64,000 nucleotides of DNA from contig DUMZ01000014.1 in the NCBI GenBank assembly GCA_012839565.1, positions 54,731 through 118,730 on the forward strand, read 5' to 3'. This DNA comes from Anaerolineaceae bacterium (GTDB lineage Bacteria > Chloroflexota > Anaerolineae > Anaerolineales > Anaerolineaceae). Positions 62,190 through 64,000 of the stretch are shown here, in pieces. Numbering within the stretch: the stretch's first letter is position 1; each line of letters opens with the position of its first letter. Below the pieces are notes generated by a model, which saw nothing but the letters and a program-made list of their open reading frames with translations, was not told the DNA's origin and made no database searches. The position numbers were made by a program, and so were the translations under genes.

Positions 62190-62648
62190 ATGAACAGAAC
62201 GGAAAAAGAAGAATATATCATTGGCTTTATTTCCTTGATTTCAAATAAAATCGTGCAGTTTGGCGATTTGATGTTGACGGATATCACTTTTCCCCAGTGG
62301 TTTTTGCTGATGATGATTTCCAAGATGGAGCAGCAGGAAAAAAACATCAACAGCATTGCAGAGTTTGTTGGGTCAAGCAGGCAGAATGTGAAAAAGATGC
62401 TGAACCTCCTGGCGGGCAAGGGCTATGTGCTTATTGAAAAATCTAGCAGCGACAAAAGAGCTTTGAATGTAAATCTGACCCCAAAAACCTGGCAGTATTT
62501 TTCTGATCATGACGCCCTGGCAACCAACGAGATAAACAAGCTGTTTTCTGCTTTTTCTGTGGATGAGATTGACCATCTCAGCACTGCCCTGGAAAAACTG
62601 CTAAACGCCTTTGAAACTTATCGAATGGAGAATGAAAACAATGATTAA
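62190..62648 (+). CDS. MarR-family regulator
   Basis: 152 residues. The winged helix is FPQWFLLMMISKMEQQEKNINSIAEFVGSSRQNVKKMLNLLAGKGYVLIEKSSSDKRALNVNLTPK, with the DKRALN wing typical of MarR. It overlaps the membrane protein by eight bases, and its promoter has two GCAACTGGTTGC palindromes, so it very likely represses itself and its partner. Confidence 0.92.
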   Translation: MNRTEKEEYIIGFISLISNKIVQFGDLMLTDITFPQWFLLMMISKMEQQEKNINSIAEFVGSSRQNVKKMLNLLAGKGYVLIEKSSSDKRALNVNLTPKTWQYFSDHDALATNEINKLFSAFSVDEIDHLSTALEKLLNAFETYRMENENND

Positions 62649-63540
62649 AGAAAAACGCCTGTTCATCATTTTGAGCGCCTTGATAATCGTTCTGTCCCTG
62701 GTCGTCACGATTTGTGGGGTGTGTTCGTTTGATATGACACGGTCCTACTATGTCACCAATCAATATGGCGAGCAGGTTCAAATTTGGGGCTCGGGCGTCT
62801 ACCGCCACGATACCTACTTCAAGGTGCCAATATTTGTGGGCTCTGACCTTACCGTGTTGGTCTTTGTCATTCCATTCGCCATTTTCGCCTTTTGGAAAAC
62901 CATTCAAGAAGATAGTTTCGAAAATCTTCTCCGCAGTTTCAGCGTCATCAGTCTGCTGCTTTATTACTCCGCGAGCATAAGCTTCGGCGTCACATATAAC
63001 GTTTTGCATTTGGTGTATATCGCCTTGTTTGGCGCCTGTTTCTTTGGCGCGGGATTACTGCTGGCGAAACTCCATTCAATTGCTGTGCAGGAAGGCGAAA
63101 CTTATGCCTACAACATTACAAAGGGGATGAAAGCCTTTTTACTGATAGCAGGCCTGGCGCTGTGTGTGGCCTGGCTTCCCGATATCATTAGCTCGCTAAT
63201 AAAGGGAACTTCGCTGGAGCTTATCGAAGTTTACACAACTGAAATTACCTATGTGCTGGATATGGGCATTATCAGCCCGCTGATGTTTCTTACTTATGGC
63301 TTAATTAAGCGCAAGGACTTTATGGGATACATTCTCCTGCGCATGAGCTTTTTGGTGTGCATCGGGGTTGGCATTATGCTGCCGGTGCAGTCGGTATTTC
63401 AGTTGCTGTCCGGTTACGAGATTACCATACCCGTCATCGTTACCAAAGTGGCGATCTTTGTCCTGCTGGCAGGCTTCGCCTCGGTCTTCAATCACCGTTT
63501 GAAGAAAAGCACAAGGAAACTGGAGCTTGTTGCTGGATAA
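62641..63540 (+). CDS. polytopic membrane protein under MarR control
   Basis: 299 residues from ATG 62641 with about eight membrane segments. After the first helix an extracytoplasmic loop (DMTRSYYVTNQYGEQVQIWGSGVYRHDTYFK) is present. The C-terminus is basic (NHRLKKSTRKLELVAG). No transporter family was recognised. Coupling to MarR suggests export or stress response, but this is inference. Confidence 0.75.
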   Translation: MIKEKRLFIILSALIIVLSLVVTICGVCSFDMTRSYYVTNQYGEQVQIWGSGVYRHDTYFKVPIFVGSDLTVLVFVIPFAIFAFWKTIQEDSFENLLRSFSVISLLLYYSASISFGVTYNVLHLVYIALFGACFFGAGLLLAKLHSIAVQEGETYAYNITKGMKAFLLIAGLALCVAWLPDIISSLIKGTSLELIEVYTTEITYVLDMGIISPLMFLTYGLIKRKDFMGYILLRMSFLVCIGVGIMLPVQSVFQLLSGYEITIPVIVTKVAIFVLLAGFASVFNHRLKKSTRKLELVAG

Positions 63541-63564
63541 GGTGGCGCTTTTCTTGACGCCATC

Positions 63565-63999
63565 CTATTCCTTGCCTGGGAAGACAGATGAAAAGAGCTC
63601 TACGAAATCTCCCATCCATTCACTTTCGGGGTTTCCGTCCATGTAAAAGTTGATTTTCTCACCAGACTCGTAGTCGCAGTGGAGATGGGAGGGCTCATAT
63701 TCATACGGCAAGCCACTGGTCACCTTGTCGATGCCGTTATAGCTCGCCAGCTTGTGTTTATCGATTATCTCCTGCAGGCTGAGCAGGAATTCCGCGTCGA
63801 CTACGATTGTTGTCTCCTCATCTTCAAGTTTCCAGGTGAGTTCTACTGTTCCGTCATCCTGTTTTTCCGTGGCAAAGTCATAACGTGTATAGCCGCCTTG
63901 GTCGTCCAAGTAAACAAACCAGGTTCTAAAAGACTCGATGTCCTTTGATTCGATTGTCTTAGGCGCGTTTTTATTTGAAAAATCAGTCACACCGCCTGT
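63565..63999 (-). CDS. hypothetical protein, 5' end beyond the right edge
   Basis: A GTG at 63990 would give 141 residues, but the frame stays open to the window edge, so the true start is probably outside. The visible part (KDIESFRTWFVYLDDQGGYTRYDFATEKQDDGTVELTWKLE ... YYESGE-type acidic end) has no membrane helix and many acidic residues. It may be the soluble part of a lipoprotein. No family was recognised. Confidence 0.6.
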   Translation of the reverse strand, partial: TGGVTDFSNKNAPKTIESKDIESFRTWFVYLDDQGGYTRYDFATEKQDDGTVELTWKLEDEETTIVVDAEFLLSLQEIIDKHKLASYNGIDKVTSGLPYEYEPSHLHCDYESGEKINFYMDGNPESEWMGDFVELFSSVFPGKE

Positions 64000-64000
64000 C

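Overview
The window is a gene-dense bacterial chromosome segment of roughly balanced base composition. It holds dnaA and polA, a complete rotary ATPase operon, a restriction-modification locus and several small regulated operons. No tRNA, rRNA, CRISPR array or transposase was recognised. The protein set suggests an anaerobic Chloroflexota bacterium, probably Anaerolineae-like: proteins with repeated 'PDWL' motifs and a zinc ribbon, a MutL/GlmL-like protein in a membrane operon, GSA-type aminotransferase, and Thr/Pro-rich 'PTPSPT' linkers on secreted proteins. This assignment is inference, not proven.

Layout. 1-6.2 kb: the start of an ABC-2 polysaccharide exporter (cut by the left edge), a glycosyltransferase, sufS-sufE, a LysM protein, HAD, GNAT and PAP2 proteins. 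6.3-12.5 kb: a divergent regulon with TetR, FGGY kinase and GtrA leftwards and aminotransferase plus class II aldolase rightwards. Two copies of one palindromic operator lie between them. 12.5-20.4 kb: pyroglutamyl peptidase, a BRO-N protein, an ABC-F ATPase, a GH13 glucosidase/amylase, a flippase-like membrane protein and an FAD oxidoreductase. 20.8-27.5 kb: dnaA, polA, dCMP deaminase and dihydrolipoyl dehydrogenase. 27.6-32.4 kb: a kinase-like protein, two alpha/beta hydrolases, and autoregulated TetR and PadR units.

32.6-38.1 kb: a restriction-modification operon made of a split adenine methyltransferase and a GIY-YIG/T5orf172-helicase fusion. A HEPN-like gene of clearly lower G+C sits inside it. 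38.2-45.0 kb: a tightly coupled six-gene operon of unknown function, with three polytopic or TM-anchored proteins, a zinc-ribbon/PDWL-repeat membrane protein, a degenerate MutL-like ASKHA protein and a KOW-like protein. It is preceded by a possible leaderless 19-codon upstream ORF. 48.7-55.9 kb: an N-type ATPase operon (atpDCQRBEFA-x-G). The extra gene x resembles the DarA/PstA PII-like cyclic-di-AMP receptor family. 56.0-64.0 kb: an M23 peptidase with P-domain, mutS2, lipoproteins and a MarR-controlled membrane protein.

Two genome-wide habits are visible. Several genes have a -10 hexamer only 6-8 bases before the start codon and no ribosome-binding site, so they look leaderless. Two families of REP-like palindromes occupy the larger gaps. 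The strongest leads for new biology are the DarA-like gene inside the N-ATPase operon, the HEPN gene inside the mosaic restriction locus, and the 38.2-45.0 kb membrane operon.
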